A DNA stretch of 64,000 nt from Alteromonadaceae bacterium XY-R5 (GTDB lineage Bacteria > Pseudomonadota > Gammaproteobacteria > Enterobacterales > Alteromonadaceae): NCBI GenBank assembly GCA_001660395.1, contig LXWE01000002.1:1116001-1180000 (forward strand), given 5' to 3'. The stretch's first letter is position 1, and every line of letters begins with the position of its first letter. This document shows, one piece after another, positions 29,176 through 39,010 of the stretch. The position numbers were made by a program, and so were the translations under genes. The notes beneath the pieces are model-generated. The model did not search any database, was not told where the DNA came from, and worked only from the letters and a program-made list of their open reading frames with translations.

Positions 29176-30936
29176 ATGCAGAATCTGAAGGATATTCTTG
29201 CTGAAAAAATTCAGCACCATCTGAACGTGATCTACCGTGATGTGGCAATGGAAGTATCGCCTACGCAATTAACCGAATCGCTGATCCAGATTATGCGTCT
29301 GGACCAGCCTGAAGAATTGCAACAGCCCATGCCTCATCATAATAACTGGTCACAAAGAGACATGATCCTGATCACCTACGGTGACAGTATCGAAAAACCC
29401 GAAGAAAAGCCCCTCCAGACTCTGCATTACTTTTTAAATAACTACCTGGCGCCGGAAATTAATTCGGTACACATTCTGCCGTTTTTTCCGTTTAGTTCCG
29501 ACGATGGCTTTTCGGTGATCGATTATTCAAGTGTCAATGAATCCCTCGGCGACTGGGATGATATTTCCGCAATCGCCAAAGATTATCGCTTGATGTCGGA
29601 TTTGGTCATCAATCATTGTTCGGCCCGCAGTGCCTGGTTTGAGAATTTTATTCGTGCAGAAGGACCTGGTTCGGATTTCTTTTTTACCGCCTCTCCCGAC
29701 CTGGATACCAGTATGGTGACGCGTCCGCGTACCTCGCCTTTGTTACGGGAAGTAGAAACGGCTCAAGGTACCCGCTATGTCTGGTGTACCTTCAGCCATG
29801 ATCAGGTCGATTTTGATTTTCGAAACCCAAAAGTGCTGGAAACCTTTACCTCGATTATTCGCTTGTATCTGGATAAAGGCGTTAAAATCTTCCGCTTCGA
29901 TGCCGTGGCATTTTTATGGAAAGTAGCGGGCACCAGTTGTATCAATCTTGAACAAACCCATGAAGTCATCCGCTTATTGCGAACCCTGATTGAGCATACC
30001 CGCCCGGATGCCATGATCATAACTGAAACCAATATTCCGAATCGCGAAAACCTGACCTATTTTGGTAATGCCAACGAAGCTCATGCCATCTACAACTTCT
30101 CTTTGCCCCCGTTACTGGTGAATAGTCTGGTCACAGGTGACTGCACCTATCTGAAAGGCTGGATGATGAGTATGCCGCCAGCTCAGAACGGCACGACCTA
30201 CTTTAATTTTATTGCATCTCATGATGGCATTGGTCTACGCCCGGCCGAAGGTCTGTTAAGCGACGAAGAAATCAATACCCTGCTCGCTACCATGCAGAAC
30301 TTTGGTGGTCGTGTCTCCTGGCGAAGTGCCGCCGATGGCACCCAAAAGGCGTACGAAATTAATATCGCGCTGTTCGATGCATTACAAGGCACAGTCAAAG
30401 GCCCGGATAAATGGGGCCTCGATCGGTTTGTCTGCGCCCATGCCATCATGCTTGGCCTCGAAGGGATCCCCGGGATCTACATCCATAGTTTACTTGGCAC
30501 CAGCAACGATTATGAGCGCGTCAAAAACACCAACCAGAACCGCTCTATTAACCGCCACCGCTGGAAACTCGAGGCCCTGGAGCAGGAACTGGCATCGCCC
30601 TACAGCCAGCACCATAAGGCACTGAAACGTTTGAAGGTGTTAATCGACATTCGTAAACGTCAAGCCGCATTCCACCCAAATGCAACCCAGTTTACCTTGC
30701 AGTTAGGAGAAAAATTATGCGGATACTGGCGTCAGAGTATCGACCGGCGTCAGAGCATTTTTTGTATCAGTAATATCTCTGACACCAATCAAACCCTGCG
30801 CCTTGGTGATATCAACCTAATCGGCACAGATAACTGGCGAGACCTGATTAGTGGCGAAAGTATCACAGCAACCGAATACGAATTGCCGTTAGCGCCATAT
30901 CAAACAGTTTGGATCACCAACTTAGGCGCTGAATAA
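29176..30936 (+). CDS. GH13 subfamily 18 phosphorylase (probable glucosylglycerate phosphorylase)
   Basis: A 586-residue alpha-amylase-fold enzyme of the sucrose phosphorylase group. It has the nucleophile aspartate in [13 protein letters not shown], the acid/base glutamate in [13 protein letters not shown], the transition-state histidine/aspartate in [13 protein letters not shown], and the [20 protein letters not shown] loop typical of GH13_18. Characterised subfamily members include sucrose, sucrose-6-phosphate and glucosylglycerate phosphorylases. The neighbours (GpgS, GpgP, glycerate kinase) point to glucosylglycerate phosphorylase, which splits glucosylglycerate with phosphate into glucose-1-phosphate and D-glycerate. 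Many databases would label it sucrose phosphorylase. Confidence 0.87.
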   Translation: MQNLKDILAEKIQHHLNVIYRDVAMEVSPTQLTESLIQIMRLDQPEELQQPMPHHNNWSQRDMILITYGDSIEKPEEKPLQTLHYFLNNYLAPEINSVHILPFFPFSSDDGFSVIDYSSVNESLGDWDDISAIAKDYRLMSDLVINHCSARSAWFENFIRAEGPGSDFFFTASPDLDTSMVTRPRTSPLLREVETAQGTRYVWCTFSHDQVDFDFRNPKVLETFTSIIRLYLDKGVKIFRFDAVAFLWKVAGTSCINLEQTHEVIRLLRTLIEHTRPDAMIITETNIPNRENLTYFGNANEAHAIYNFSLPPLLVNSLVTGDCTYLKGWMMSMPPAQNGTTYFNFIASHDGIGLRPAEGLLSDEEINTLLATMQNFGGRVSWRSAADGTQKAYEINIALFDALQGTVKGPDKWGLDRFVCAHAIMLGLEGIPGIYIHSLLGTSNDYERVKNTNQNRSINRHRWKLEALEQELASPYSQHHKALKRLKVLIDIRKRQAAFHPNATQFTLQLGEKLCGYWRQSIDRRQSIFCISNISDTNQTLRLGDINLIGTDNWRDLISGESITATEYELPLAPYQTVWITNLGAE

Positions 30937-30942
30937 AACCTT

Positions 30943-30978
30943 AAGCATCCTGAGTGGGCCTATACTCTCAGGGTGCTT
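30943..30978 (+). terminator. Terminator of the glucosylglycerate operon
   Basis: A 12-bp stem (AAGCATCCTGAG with CTCAGGGTGCTT, one G-T pair) with a 12-base loop lies seven bases past the last stop codon and is followed by GGCCTGTTTTGT. Confidence 0.7.
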
Positions 30979-31160
30979 GGCCTGTTTTGTACGTCAGAAT
31001 CCTCAACCTTTCCCGTTTAATTCGCCATTAATTCGTCAATTTCGCCAAATTAAATACATCAGGAAAAACTAACTGATTGTTTTAACTGTATTTTTAACCT
31101 TGGCACTGATTCTGCGTAAAGCAGGTACATTGCTAATCTCTTAGTTAAAAGGAAATATTT

Positions 31161-31526
31161 GTGAAGCAATTAATTATCGCTGCGGCAGTTAGTGCCACCC
31201 TGTTATCTGGCTGTGTCATTTCCATCGATAAAAATGACCTGGATGAACAAATGACATCTGACTGGCAACTCAAACACAAAGAAAACCGCCACAATATTGC
31301 GCATCTGAAAGGGAATGAAAGCTATCAGGATATCCTCAATACCTTAGGCACACCTGCATACAGTGAACGTCTGAGCAAAAATGACGCAGTTTTTCAGGTG
31401 CTCTTTTACCCTACCCAGTCTTTACATTCAGACGGCAAGATGAGCAAAGATGAATGCACGCCGTTGGTGTTTAAAGATGGCATGCTTCAGGGCTGGGGTG
31501 ATGCCATCTATAAAACCTTGTTGTAA
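31161..31526 (+). CDS. DUF3192 family lipoprotein
   Basis: A 121-residue predicted outer-membrane lipoprotein with signal peptide and lipobox LLSGC (Cys18). The mature part (NIAHLKGNESYQDILNTLG, FQVLFYPTQ, KDECTPLVFKDGMLQGWGD) matches DUF3192, a small family of gammaproteobacterial lipoproteins whose fold resembles the BamE/SmpA type; its function is unknown. It has its own upstream region (30979-31160), where no clear operator is seen, and is capped by the hairpin at 31561-31590. Confidence 0.85.
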   Translation: MKQLIIAAAVSATLLSGCVISIDKNDLDEQMTSDWQLKHKENRHNIAHLKGNESYQDILNTLGTPAYSERLSKNDAVFQVLFYPTQSLHSDGKMSKDECTPLVFKDGMLQGWGDAIYKTLL

Positions 31527-31560
31527 TCCCTGCCCCTATCGCTAAATAAATCGATTATTC

Positions 31561-31590
31561 AATGCATCAGTTTTAGGAAGCTGATGCATT
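31561..31590. terminator. Bidirectional terminator between DUF3192 gene and patatin gene
   Basis: A perfect 10-bp stem (AATGCATCAG, 10-base loop, CTGATGCATT) lies between two convergent genes, with short T/A-rich flanks. Confidence 0.6.
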
Positions 31591-31597
31591 TACACCA

Positions 31598-32464
31598 TCA
31601 TGCCTGTTTTAACGCTATATTATGCAGCTTCTGAGGTAAGTAGTTTTTTACCGTTTGATAACCTGCCAAAAACAGACTTTCATGCATGGTTTTGGTTAAA
31701 TCAAAATCCACCGGAGAAATCGTGCCGGTGTTCACAATCACCGTATTATGCCAGTAATTTGCATGCACATACTCGCGCGAGACCGCGGTCATAAACGTAC
31801 GGATAAGTAGCTGAATATAGCGGGTTAATGGTAATAGAGAAGTAGTGGCGGGTTTGGCCGAGTTTTCACTTTTCAAACGAAAACACAACTGGGGTGTCCC
31901 ATCGCCCGTCCAGTCATCAAACAATGCATCTTCCGATAAAATGGCACCGTCGACCAACAGGTGCTGTCCATATTGTTTAAAACTAAATATCAGCGGGATC
32001 GATATTGAATATCTTACCGCCTGCGACACTTTCAGATCGGGTGAATTAACCGCATCAAATCGAATTGGGCCGCCACCGTTAACATCTGTTGCGAGCACGT
32101 GCAACGGCACCGATAATTCTCTGAATGTAATGCCACCTAATTGTTGGTCAAGCCAGTTTTCAAATTTATCCCCGGAACTTAAGCCCCCATTTCGCAGCAG
32201 GCTTAGCAGAGAATATCCTCGGAACTGCTTAAAATTAGTGTTTAACACCAATTCTAACAATTGTTGTGTATTCATACCCGCGCTGTATAACGCCGCAACA
32301 ATCGACCCGCCCGAAACACCGACAATATGCTTAAAGTCCAGATTCAGTTCCTGTAAGGCTTTTAGAATCCCTATATGTGCCGCCAGACGAGTGCCACCTC
32401 CGGAGAAAATGGGCACAATTTGCTGAGGCAATGCTGCTTTTACTGTCGCCGTATTTGATTCCAT
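31598..32464 (-). CDS. Patatin-like phospholipase
   Basis: A 288-residue patatin-fold acyl hydrolase. The oxyanion-hole segment FSGGGTRLAAHIGIL is near residues 20-34, the nucleophile elbow GVSGGS places catalytic Ser51, and the dyad aspartate lies in LLVDGAILSED. No signal peptide is evident, so it is probably cytoplasmic or membrane-peripheral. It stands alone on the minus strand, convergent with the lipoprotein gene, with about 600 bp of gene-free DNA upstream. Its substrate is unknown; patatins of this size range from housekeeping lipases to phage-defence effectors, and no defence partner gene is adjacent. Confidence 0.87.
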   Translation of the reverse strand: MESNTATVKAALPQQIVPIFSGGGTRLAAHIGILKALQELNLDFKHIVGVSGGSIVAALYSAGMNTQQLLELVLNTNFKQFRGYSLLSLLRNGGLSSGDKFENWLDQQLGGITFRELSVPLHVLATDVNGGGPIRFDAVNSPDLKVSQAVRYSISIPLIFSFKQYGQHLLVDGAILSEDALFDDWTGDGTPQLCFRLKSENSAKPATTSLLPLTRYIQLLIRTFMTAVSREYVHANYWHNTVIVNTGTISPVDFDLTKTMHESLFLAGYQTVKNYLPQKLHNIALKQA

Positions 32465-33072
32465 GACCGGTTAACTTAAACGTTTGGAATTATTCAAACA
32501 TAGCCAACAGGCGCCTAAAAGCCCAATATGTTTAAGAATAAAGACGGCGTTAAAACTGGGTTAACCAAAGCAAATTCAATAAGCTACAGAAAAGGCTGAA
32601 CTAATGATTCATTTTGTTCCTGACTTTGCGCGGTCTCGTAGTGACGCGAGAACGACCTGTAATGACTAACGTTAAATTCAATCGATTAGTTATCTAAACG
32701 CCTTTTAATCGGTAAATAGCTCTGTTCAGCGCATTCCGTTTTGGCTTGCGAAATATACAGCGTTATCTTGACGATCAAAGATAATGGTTGGGGGTCACGA
32801 GAGAAAAGGACGAGTTACCCCATCAGACAGATAAGCATGAAAGGCATCACCTAGATAAGGCTCGATGCTTTTAAGGCGAGTTAGCGTGGGATGCTATTGG
32901 CCAATAGAAAGTCCGCCGTACCGGCAAGGCCGCAAAGAAACAGCAACAAGAGCTGCCAGTTAACACAGAGTCTTGTGAATACGATCATGTCCACAAGATA
33001 CGTAACCTCATGACCTGACTCGTCAGCAGTCAGCACTACCCGGCGCCAACTGCTGTCAATGCTGATAACGTG
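32465..33072. other. Gene-free stretch between patatin and tatD genes
   Basis: No convincing ORF over 60 codons is seen on either strand in these 608 bp. Visible structures are a TTATCTT/AAGATAA inverted repeat (32763-32785) and a TCTCG/CGAGA inverted repeat around 32635-32655. On the plus strand a short open segment at about 32920-33016 encodes lysine/glutamine-rich sequence (RTGKAAKKQQQELPVN). This could be the decayed tail of a former gene, but I cannot name it. Confidence 0.4.
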
Positions 33073-33879
33073 TTACGCGGCTTTGCGCGCAACCCGAGAG
33101 AACAGGCGGTAAAAGTTATCCGTAGTCGCCTTTGCTATCTCAGCCACAGGCACGCCTTTCAATTCAGCGATAAATTCTGCCACTTCCAGCACATAACCTG
33201 GCTGGTTCTGTTTACCCCGATACGGGATAGGCGCAAGCCAGGGCGAATCCGTTTCGATCAACAGACGATCCAGCGGGATCCGTCTGACCACGTCCTGCAG
33301 TTCTTCCGCCGATTTGAAGGTAACAATCCCAGAGATGGAGATATAGAAACCCAGTTCCATCGCTGCTTCCGCCATGGCCAAATCTTCGGTAAAACAGTGC
33401 AGTACACCTATGGTTTCCGGCGCTTTATACGCTTTGAGTAAGGCAATGGTATCTTCGCGAGCAGCGCGGGTATGAATGATCAGAGGCTTGCCGGTTTCAT
33501 TAGCCACTTTAATATGGTCGATAAAACTGCGGATTTGTACGTCTTTGCTTTCCGGGCTGTAATGATAATCCAGACCCGTTTCACCAATGGCAACCACCGC
33601 ATCAGACTTCGATGCCGCCAACAACTCCTGATACTCACAGGCATCTTCCTGATGTAACGGGTGCACGCCACAGGATACGGAGACATCGTCAAAGGCTTTG
33701 ACAGTGTCATGCATCTGGCTAAATTCGCGTACCGAAACCGACACACATAAGAAATGCTCAACACCGCGCTGGCGCGCGAAATCAAGCGTTTGCGCCAGTT
33801 CTTCTGGCGATTGTTTCAGTCGGTCAAGATGGCAATGAGAATCAACGAACAAAAAAGAGTTCCTCAGAATAGAATTCAA
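33073..33879 (-). CDS. TatD-family metal-dependent hydrolase (YcfH type)
   Basis: A 268-residue TIM-barrel metallohydrolase of the TatD DNase family. Metal-binding motifs are FVDSHCHLD at the N-terminus, AIGETGLDYHY, IIHTRAA, VLHCFTEDL and LIETDSPWLAP. It is the last gene of the pabC-mltG-tmk-holB-tatD cluster, matching E. coli ycfH (tatD2). Its start (MNSILRNSFLFVDSHC) allows the usual length of about 265 residues. The pilZ gene often found between holB and tatD in other gammaproteobacteria is not present. Confidence 0.93.
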   Translation of the reverse strand: MNSILRNSFLFVDSHCHLDRLKQSPEELAQTLDFARQRGVEHFLCVSVSVREFSQMHDTVKAFDDVSVSCGVHPLHQEDACEYQELLAASKSDAVVAIGETGLDYHYSPESKDVQIRSFIDHIKVANETGKPLIIHTRAAREDTIALLKAYKAPETIGVLHCFTEDLAMAEAAMELGFYISISGIVTFKSAEELQDVVRRIPLDRLLIETDSPWLAPIPYRGKQNQPGYVLEVAEFIAELKGVPVAEIAKATTDNFYRLFSRVARKAA

Positions 33880-33951
33880 AATAGGCGATGCCCATTATGC
33901 TACCTTGTCGGCCAATGGGCTGCAATTGATGACGTTAGGGCAACAATAAGC

Positions 33952-34848
33952 TCAGCTGCGTTTCAATAGTCCGGCTTTGAGCACACTTTGGATCACACGT
34001 CCCAGTAACAGGCTTTTATTCACGCCATTTACCGACAGGTTCTTCACCCCTTCCAGAGTTTGGCTGTAAAGGCTAAAGATCACAGGTTCAGGCTTTTGCT
34101 GACATCGTTCCAGCAACCAGTGCTGTAGCCAGTTAAGCACCTGGGCGGCATCTTTCTCCCAACCATCGCACACTTTGGCCAGGCTGCGCTGGCCTGCGTC
34201 TAACGCCTTTAGTTCCTCCAGTACCTGGGTAAAATTAAGCTCAGGCGGAGTTTCCAGTAAGGCTTTAAGTGCCAGCGGTGCATGACCATACAGGCGTACT
34301 ATCCTCGACTCAGGCTGCAATTGATATTGGCCAAGCCAATTCTCAAGTAGATCCTGAGCAGGTGGCGTTAATACCAGTTTATGACAACGGCTGATAATGG
34401 TCGGTAACATGGCATCGATGCTGTCTGCCAGCAATAATATATGGGTTTTCGCCGTGGGCTCTTCCAGTGTTTTCAGCAGCGCATTGGCGGCCGCATCTGT
34501 CATCCGGTGCGCATTATCGATTACTAATACCTTGTGGCCTGACATCTGCGCAGTGCCAGCCAGTTTGTTACTGGCACCACGGATCAAATCAATTCCCACC
34601 TGGTTTTCACTTTCCAGCCAATGATAATCCGGATGCGAGCCTGCCTCTTCGAGCAAACAGCTTTTACAGATGCGACAGGCTTTGCCTTGCTGCGGCTGCT
34701 GGCATAACAATAAACGCGCAAGTTCTTTTGCCAGTTCATGCTTGCCCAGGCCTTGATGACCAACGAGCAACAAACCATGGTGTAACCGGCCTTGCTGGTG
34801 GATAGCTGCCAGTTGCTGGTAATCCTGTTCAAGCCACGGATACATCAT
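33952..34848 (-). CDS. holB: DNA polymerase III delta' subunit
   Basis: Clamp-loader subunit of the replicative polymerase. The 298-residue AAA+ protein has a P-loop-like GHQGLGKHELA near residue 29, the zinc-binding cysteines in LCQQPQQGKACRICKSC, HRMTDAAANALLKTLEEP (sensor/SRC-like region) and a C-terminal collar domain. It follows tmk with no gap, the standard tmk-holB order. Confidence 0.93.
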   Translation of the reverse strand: MMYPWLEQDYQQLAAIHQQGRLHHGLLLVGHQGLGKHELAKELARLLLCQQPQQGKACRICKSCLLEEAGSHPDYHWLESENQVGIDLIRGASNKLAGTAQMSGHKVLVIDNAHRMTDAAANALLKTLEEPTAKTHILLLADSIDAMLPTIISRCHKLVLTPPAQDLLENWLGQYQLQPESRIVRLYGHAPLALKALLETPPELNFTQVLEELKALDAGQRSLAKVCDGWEKDAAQVLNWLQHWLLERCQQKPEPVIFSLYSQTLEGVKNLSVNGVNKSLLLGRVIQSVLKAGLLKRS

Positions 34849-35478
34849 CTATGCCGCCGATTGTAGATAGGCTTCAATGGCCTGTTCGATGTCCTGATGG
34901 ACTTTTTCCAGCGGCTGCATTGTATTGATCACCTGAATGCTGTCATCTTGCTGTGCGAGTTGTAGATATCGTGCGCGGGTACGCTCAAAAAAAGCTAAGC
35001 CTGCCAGTTCAATGCGATCCAACTCTCCCCTGCCTCGGGCCCGCTTTAAGCCCTCTGCTGGCTCAACATCCAGGTACAGAGTAAAATCTGGCGTAAAGCC
35101 CTTAAGCACCACCTGGCGAATGGGCTCAAGTAATTCATCAGAAATCTGGCGACCACCGCCCTGATAGGCGCGCGATGAAAGATCGTGACGATCGCCTAAT
35201 ACCCAGCTCCCTGTATTTAGTGCAGGGTGAATCACGTTATCAAGCAGTTGCGCGCGAGCGGCGTACATCAACAACAATTCCGCTTCGACTGTGACCTGCT
35301 CGTCTTTCCAGTCTTGCTTTACGCATTCACGGATGGCTTCAGCCATCGGCGTACCACCTGGCTCGCGGGTACACACCACTGTGTGGCCATGACGCTGCAT
35401 CGCCTGTTGAACAATATGGATAGCAGTGCTTTTACCCGCGCCTTCCAGCCCTTCGATAACAATAAATTTGCCAGACAT
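34849..35478 (-). CDS. tmk: Thymidylate kinase
   Basis: Phosphorylates dTMP to dTDP. The 209-residue protein has P-loop [27 protein letters not shown] and [15 protein letters not shown] with [20 protein letters not shown] as the lid region, matching the E. coli-type enzyme in length and motifs. It lies between mltG and holB on the same strand. Confidence 0.96.
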   Translation of the reverse strand: MSGKFIVIEGLEGAGKSTAIHIVQQAMQRHGHTVVCTREPGGTPMAEAIRECVKQDWKDEQVTVEAELLLMYAARAQLLDNVIHPALNTGSWVLGDRHDLSSRAYQGGGRQISDELLEPIRQVVLKGFTPDFTLYLDVEPAEGLKRARGRGELDRIELAGLAFFERTRARYLQLAQQDDSIQVINTMQPLEKVHQDIEQAIEAYLQSAA

Positions 35479-35500
35479 GAAATAAGAAACTCGTACTCGT

Positions 35501-36517
35501 TTATTTTTTTAATTGGTATTTGCGTACCGCTGCATTGTGCTCTGCAAGGGTGTCAGAAAATACGTGGCTACCATCGCCCCGGGCCACAAAATACAGGGCC
35601 GCAGTAGTAGTCGGGTGTAATGCGGCTAAAATCGCGGCTTTACCCGGCATGGCGATAGGCCCCGGAGGGAGGCCATTAATACGGTAGGTATTATACGGTG
35701 TCAGCCTGCGGAGATCAGCCTTTGTGAGGTTTCCGTTGAAGTTTGGCCCCAAGCCGTAAATTACAGTCGGGTCAGTTTGCAAACGCATGCGCTTTTCCAG
35801 TCGGTTGACAAAAACACCGGCAATCATACCGCGCTCATCAGCCTGGCCGGTTTCCTTTTCAATAATGGATGCCATGATCAGCGCCTCGTAAGGCGTAGAG
35901 TAAGGCAAATTCGCATCCCGCTGTAACCAGGCGTCCTGCATAAAGTCCCACAGGTGTTTGTACGCACGCGCCACCACTTGGCTTAACGGCGTACCCGCCA
36001 CAAAATGATAGGTATCGGGTAATAACTGTCCTTCCAGAGGCTTACAGTTGTAATCAGGGATCCCATTCAGGATCTCACTTTCGCTAGCGTCAACATTTGA
36101 TAACTGAGGCTGCTGACGCAAATGTGCCAGCCACATCTGCCAGGTATGGCCTTCTATCAGGCTTACCGAAAACTGTTTCTCCTGCCCCTCTACAACCTTT
36201 TGCCAAAATGCCTGTAACGACATACCCGGGGCAATTTCATAAACGCCGGCTTTGACACGGGACAGTTCAGGATGCAGTTTAAGCCATACTTTCACCCATA
36301 ACGGGTGTTCGATAATCTGCTGGCGTTTAAGGGTGCTAATCAGCGTTTGCGCGCTACTGCCTTTTTCCAGTTGAATTAATTGTGCTGCCGCCAGTGGAAT
36401 AGGTGTCGCCACTGACGCCTCGATGTAATCCACAACGTACCAGAGTGCCGCCACTGCCAGAACGCAAGGCAATGCCAAAAATAAGAAGAGACGTTTTACT
36501 TTAATCACCCGCACCAC
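35501..36517 (-). CDS. mltG: Endolytic murein transglycosylase MltG
   Basis: Inner-membrane lytic transglycosylase that cuts nascent glycan strands and sets their length. The 338-residue protein has one N-terminal membrane segment (about residues 8-30) and a LysM-like region. The YceG-type catalytic domain carries the glutamate in [15 protein letters not shown], with [11 protein letters not shown] and [18 protein letters not shown] downstream. Its start overlaps pabC by 17 bases. Confidence 0.95.
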   Translation of the reverse strand: MVRVIKVKRLFLFLALPCVLAVAALWYVVDYIEASVATPIPLAAAQLIQLEKGSSAQTLISTLKRQQIIEHPLWVKVWLKLHPELSRVKAGVYEIAPGMSLQAFWQKVVEGQEKQFSVSLIEGHTWQMWLAHLRQQPQLSNVDASESEILNGIPDYNCKPLEGQLLPDTYHFVAGTPLSQVVARAYKHLWDFMQDAWLQRDANLPYSTPYEALIMASIIEKETGQADERGMIAGVFVNRLEKRMRLQTDPTVIYGLGPNFNGNLTKADLRRLTPYNTYRINGLPPGPIAMPGKAAILAALHPTTTAALYFVARGDGSHVFSDTLAEHNAAVRKYQLKK

Positions 36518-37346
36518 TCTGTGTCTGCTCTGTCAGGTACTGTTGAAAATCTTGCAGTAACGCATTGGCCTGAGCGGGTATCCAGCGGTAGCTGTTTGAT
36601 TCACAGGTAAACTCACGAACAGGGATCACCCCCATTAACGCATTGGTAATAAATACGGCCTCTGCATTTTGCAGCACTGACGGCATCGCCCGCACCTGAT
36701 GCAAGGTTTTACCGTGACTGGCAAGCCAGTTACTCACCACACCTTTCATGATCCCCTCAACTCCACACAGGCTCAGATCCGGGCTAAACCAGCAGCCGTT
36801 CTGACACCATATGAGGTTGGCGGCACTGGCTTCGACCAGCATGCCCTGAATATCCGTCACCAGCACATCGTCAAAATTGGCGCTCGCGGGATCGGCTTTA
36901 ATCAACACCTGCTCAAGGCGGTTATTATGCTTTAGCCCCGCCAGCAAAGGTTGATGTCCTAACTGTATCGGTGACAACCCCACATGCACGCCATCCTGTT
37001 GCAACTGCGCATAATGTGCCGGCATAGGATGTTGCGACAAATAAGCCACAGGCGAATCAGCGCCCTGAATACCATACCCCCGGCCACCACTGCCGCGGGA
37101 GATGATCAGCTTTACCACTTTTTGTTCTTCATTAATGGCTAAGTCAGCGAGATGCTGTTCCAGCCGTTGCCAATCCGTGAACGGGATTTTCAGCCGCTCA
37201 CATGCAGTTTGCATTCGGTTAAGATGGGCAGGTAAATGGGCAATGCTGCCATTTCGAAACGCCATGGTGGTAAAGCAGGCATCCCCATACTGGAATGCTC
37301 TGTCACTGATGGCGCCATCAGGCTGTAGGGCCGTATCGATAATCAT
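36501..37346 (-). CDS. pabC: Aminodeoxychorismate lyase
   Basis: PLP-dependent class IV enzyme that forms p-aminobenzoate for folate. The 281-residue protein has YGDACFTTMAFRNG at the N-terminus, the lysine region in LLAGLKHNNRLEQVLI, and EASAANLIWCQNGCWFSPDL with AVFITNALMGVIPV. In related genomes fabF directly precedes pabC; here about 15 kb of accessory DNA separates them, so pabC has lost its usual upstream neighbour and promoter context. Confidence 0.94.
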   Translation of the reverse strand: MIIDTALQPDGAISDRAFQYGDACFTTMAFRNGSIAHLPAHLNRMQTACERLKIPFTDWQRLEQHLADLAINEEQKVVKLIISRGSGGRGYGIQGADSPVAYLSQHPMPAHYAQLQQDGVHVGLSPIQLGHQPLLAGLKHNNRLEQVLIKADPASANFDDVLVTDIQGMLVEASAANLIWCQNGCWFSPDLSLCGVEGIMKGVVSNWLASHGKTLHQVRAMPSVLQNAEAVFITNALMGVIPVREFTCESNSYRWIPAQANALLQDFQQYLTEQTQSGAGD

Positions 37347-37425
37347 GGGTGGGTCTAAATCACATATTCCTGTCGCCAGAGGCTAACAGGCTTTGTTTTA
37401 TTTACAAGGGCTTAGCACCAATAAC

Positions 37426-37815
37426 TTAGGTAAAACTGCCCCTGCCCAAAGGATATTGCGTTTCCCATTCTTTACCGTTAGAAGCCTTGATGCCAATAGT
37501 CTCAAAGCCATCCCGCTCCAGACAACGCAGGTTGACACTGTAACCATCGGGATGAGAGCGCGGAACATAAAACGCTTTAATGCCACAGGTTTTACAAAAC
37601 AGATGCTGTGCTGTGCCGGTATTAAAAGTGTATGTGGTCAGATTGTCTTTGCCCTGAAGCAGCCTGAACCTGTCGGCGGGAACGATCAAATGCAGATAAC
37701 CCGCCTTAGAACAAATAGAGCAGTTGCATTCAGTCACCTCAATATTTAATGGTGCCAACACAGTAAATTTAACCGCGCCACAATGACAGCTACCCAAATG
37801 TTCTTTCATGTCCAA
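37426..37815 (-). CDS. GFA / CENP-V domain protein (glutathione-dependent formaldehyde-activating family)
   Basis: A 129-residue zinc-binding protein of the GFA family, with cysteine motifs GSCHCGAVKF, ECNCSICSKAG and LFCKTCGIKAFY that bind two zinc ions. The name comes from glutathione-dependent formaldehyde activation, but most members have no proven role. It lies between pabC and a nitronate monooxygenase in the block inserted between fabF and pabC. No attC is seen beside it, so it is not an obvious cassette, although a GFA paralogue is carried as a cassette nearby (39950-40303). Confidence 0.88.
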   Translation of the reverse strand: MDMKEHLGSCHCGAVKFTVLAPLNIEVTECNCSICSKAGYLHLIVPADRFRLLQGKDNLTTYTFNTGTAQHLFCKTCGIKAFYVPRSHPDGYSVNLRCLERDGFETIGIKASNGKEWETQYPLGRGSFT

Positions 37816-37837
37816 CTCCTATATCGCAATCATATGG

Positions 37838-38872
37838 TTATAACCCAGCTAATTCTCTGGTAAGAGCCGCAGCAGATATCTCCTTACAGCCGCTTACGTT
37901 TTGCCCTGCCCACAATGGTGAGAAATCACCACGACCGAGGCTTTCAGCTTTTGCGCGTAGCGGAGCAATGGCGGATGAAGCAAGCGGAAATTCAGGCGCA
38001 GCATGGTTTATTGGCCCTAATTCACACATTAAACGATTTACGATCCCACGAGCCAAACCACCACTGAATAAATTGGTCAGCGCGGTCACACGAGCAGAAT
38101 TGCTTTTCAGGGCCACTCGATGAACTTGTGATGTGGTCGCTTCATGACACAACATATAGGCTGTGCCTATCTGTGCAGCACTCGCCCCCAGCGCAAGCGC
38201 GGCATTTACACCATTTGCATCTGCAATGCCACCTGCGGCGATCACAGGGACGTTTACCGCCTGCACTATCTGCGGAATCAAAGCCATGGTGCTGACCTGG
38301 GTGTCAGGATCTTTTGTCAAAAAGAAACCACGATGCCCACCCGCTTCGCTACCTTGAGCAAGAATGGCATCTACACCGTGCTCCTCCAGCCAAATAGCTT
38401 CATCGACAGTAGTTGCCGTAGACAGGATTTTTCCACCCCATCCTCTTATCCGTTCAAGTAATTTAAGTTCGGGCAAACCAAAGTGAAAACTCACCACAGG
38501 CGGCCTGAACTCCTCAAGCACATCTGCGGCCTCAGCACTAAAGGGCAAGCGTCCCGATTGCGAGGTTATCGTAGTCTCATCAATGCCATACTCATCAAAG
38601 TATGGAGAGAGAGTTTTTAGCCATTCTCGTTCCGCCGGCTTATCAGGCTCTGGGGGAACATGACAGAAAAAATTCACATTGTACGGCTTTGTCGTCTGGC
38701 TCCTGATAAGCGACAATTCCTTGCGTAAGCCCTCCGTGCTTAACATGGCACATGGAAGCGAACCTAAACCACCTGCGTTTGATACTGAAATGGCAAGTGC
38801 ATGCCCTTGTACGCCAGCCATAGGTGCTTGAATAATGGGTAATTCGATACCAAGAAGCTTATGAACATTCAT
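37838..38872 (-). CDS. Nitronate monooxygenase
   Basis: FMN-dependent TIM-barrel enzyme of the 2-nitropropane dioxygenase family, which oxidises nitronates such as propionate-3-nitronate. The 344-residue protein has LPIIQAPMAGVQGHALAISV with NAGGLGSLP at the N-terminus, ILAQGSEAGGHRGFF, and the phosphate-binding IAAGGIADANGVNAALALGA, followed by GTAYMLCHE. It lies 22 bases downstream (in its own reading direction) of the last attC, so cassette transcripts could read into it. It has no attC of its own on its 3' side. Confidence 0.9.
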   Translation of the reverse strand: MNVHKLLGIELPIIQAPMAGVQGHALAISVSNAGGLGSLPCAMLSTEGLRKELSLIRSQTTKPYNVNFFCHVPPEPDKPAEREWLKTLSPYFDEYGIDETTITSQSGRLPFSAEAADVLEEFRPPVVSFHFGLPELKLLERIRGWGGKILSTATTVDEAIWLEEHGVDAILAQGSEAGGHRGFFLTKDPDTQVSTMALIPQIVQAVNVPVIAAGGIADANGVNAALALGASAAQIGTAYMLCHEATTSQVHRVALKSNSARVTALTNLFSGGLARGIVNRLMCELGPINHAAPEFPLASSAIAPLRAKAESLGRGDFSPLWAGQNVSGCKEISAAALTRELAGL

Positions 38873-38893
38873 TTTTATTCTGAGTCACCTTAC

Positions 38894-39004
38894 GCATAAC
38901 GTTTCGTTTGTGGGGACAGACATTTGCAAAAATTACCAAGCGCTTGTGTGTTTGTGCACAAGCAGACCACCCCAGCGGACTGCGACTTAAGCGTTTTGTT
39001 ATAC
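38894..39004 (-). repeat. attC site 1 (terminal, left end of array)
   Basis: A 111-bp imperfect palindrome bounded by GCATAAC and GTTATAC core boxes, with AAGCG next to the right-hand box. It is the last attC before the nitronate monooxygenase and marks the left end of the cassette array. Confidence 0.8.
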
Positions 39005-39010
39005 AGCATG

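Noticed and set aside
37426-38872. GFA and nitronate monooxygenase genes as integron cassettes
   Set aside because: No attC is found between or beside them on their 3' side; only a short GGCTAAC box occurs near pabC, too little to call an attC.
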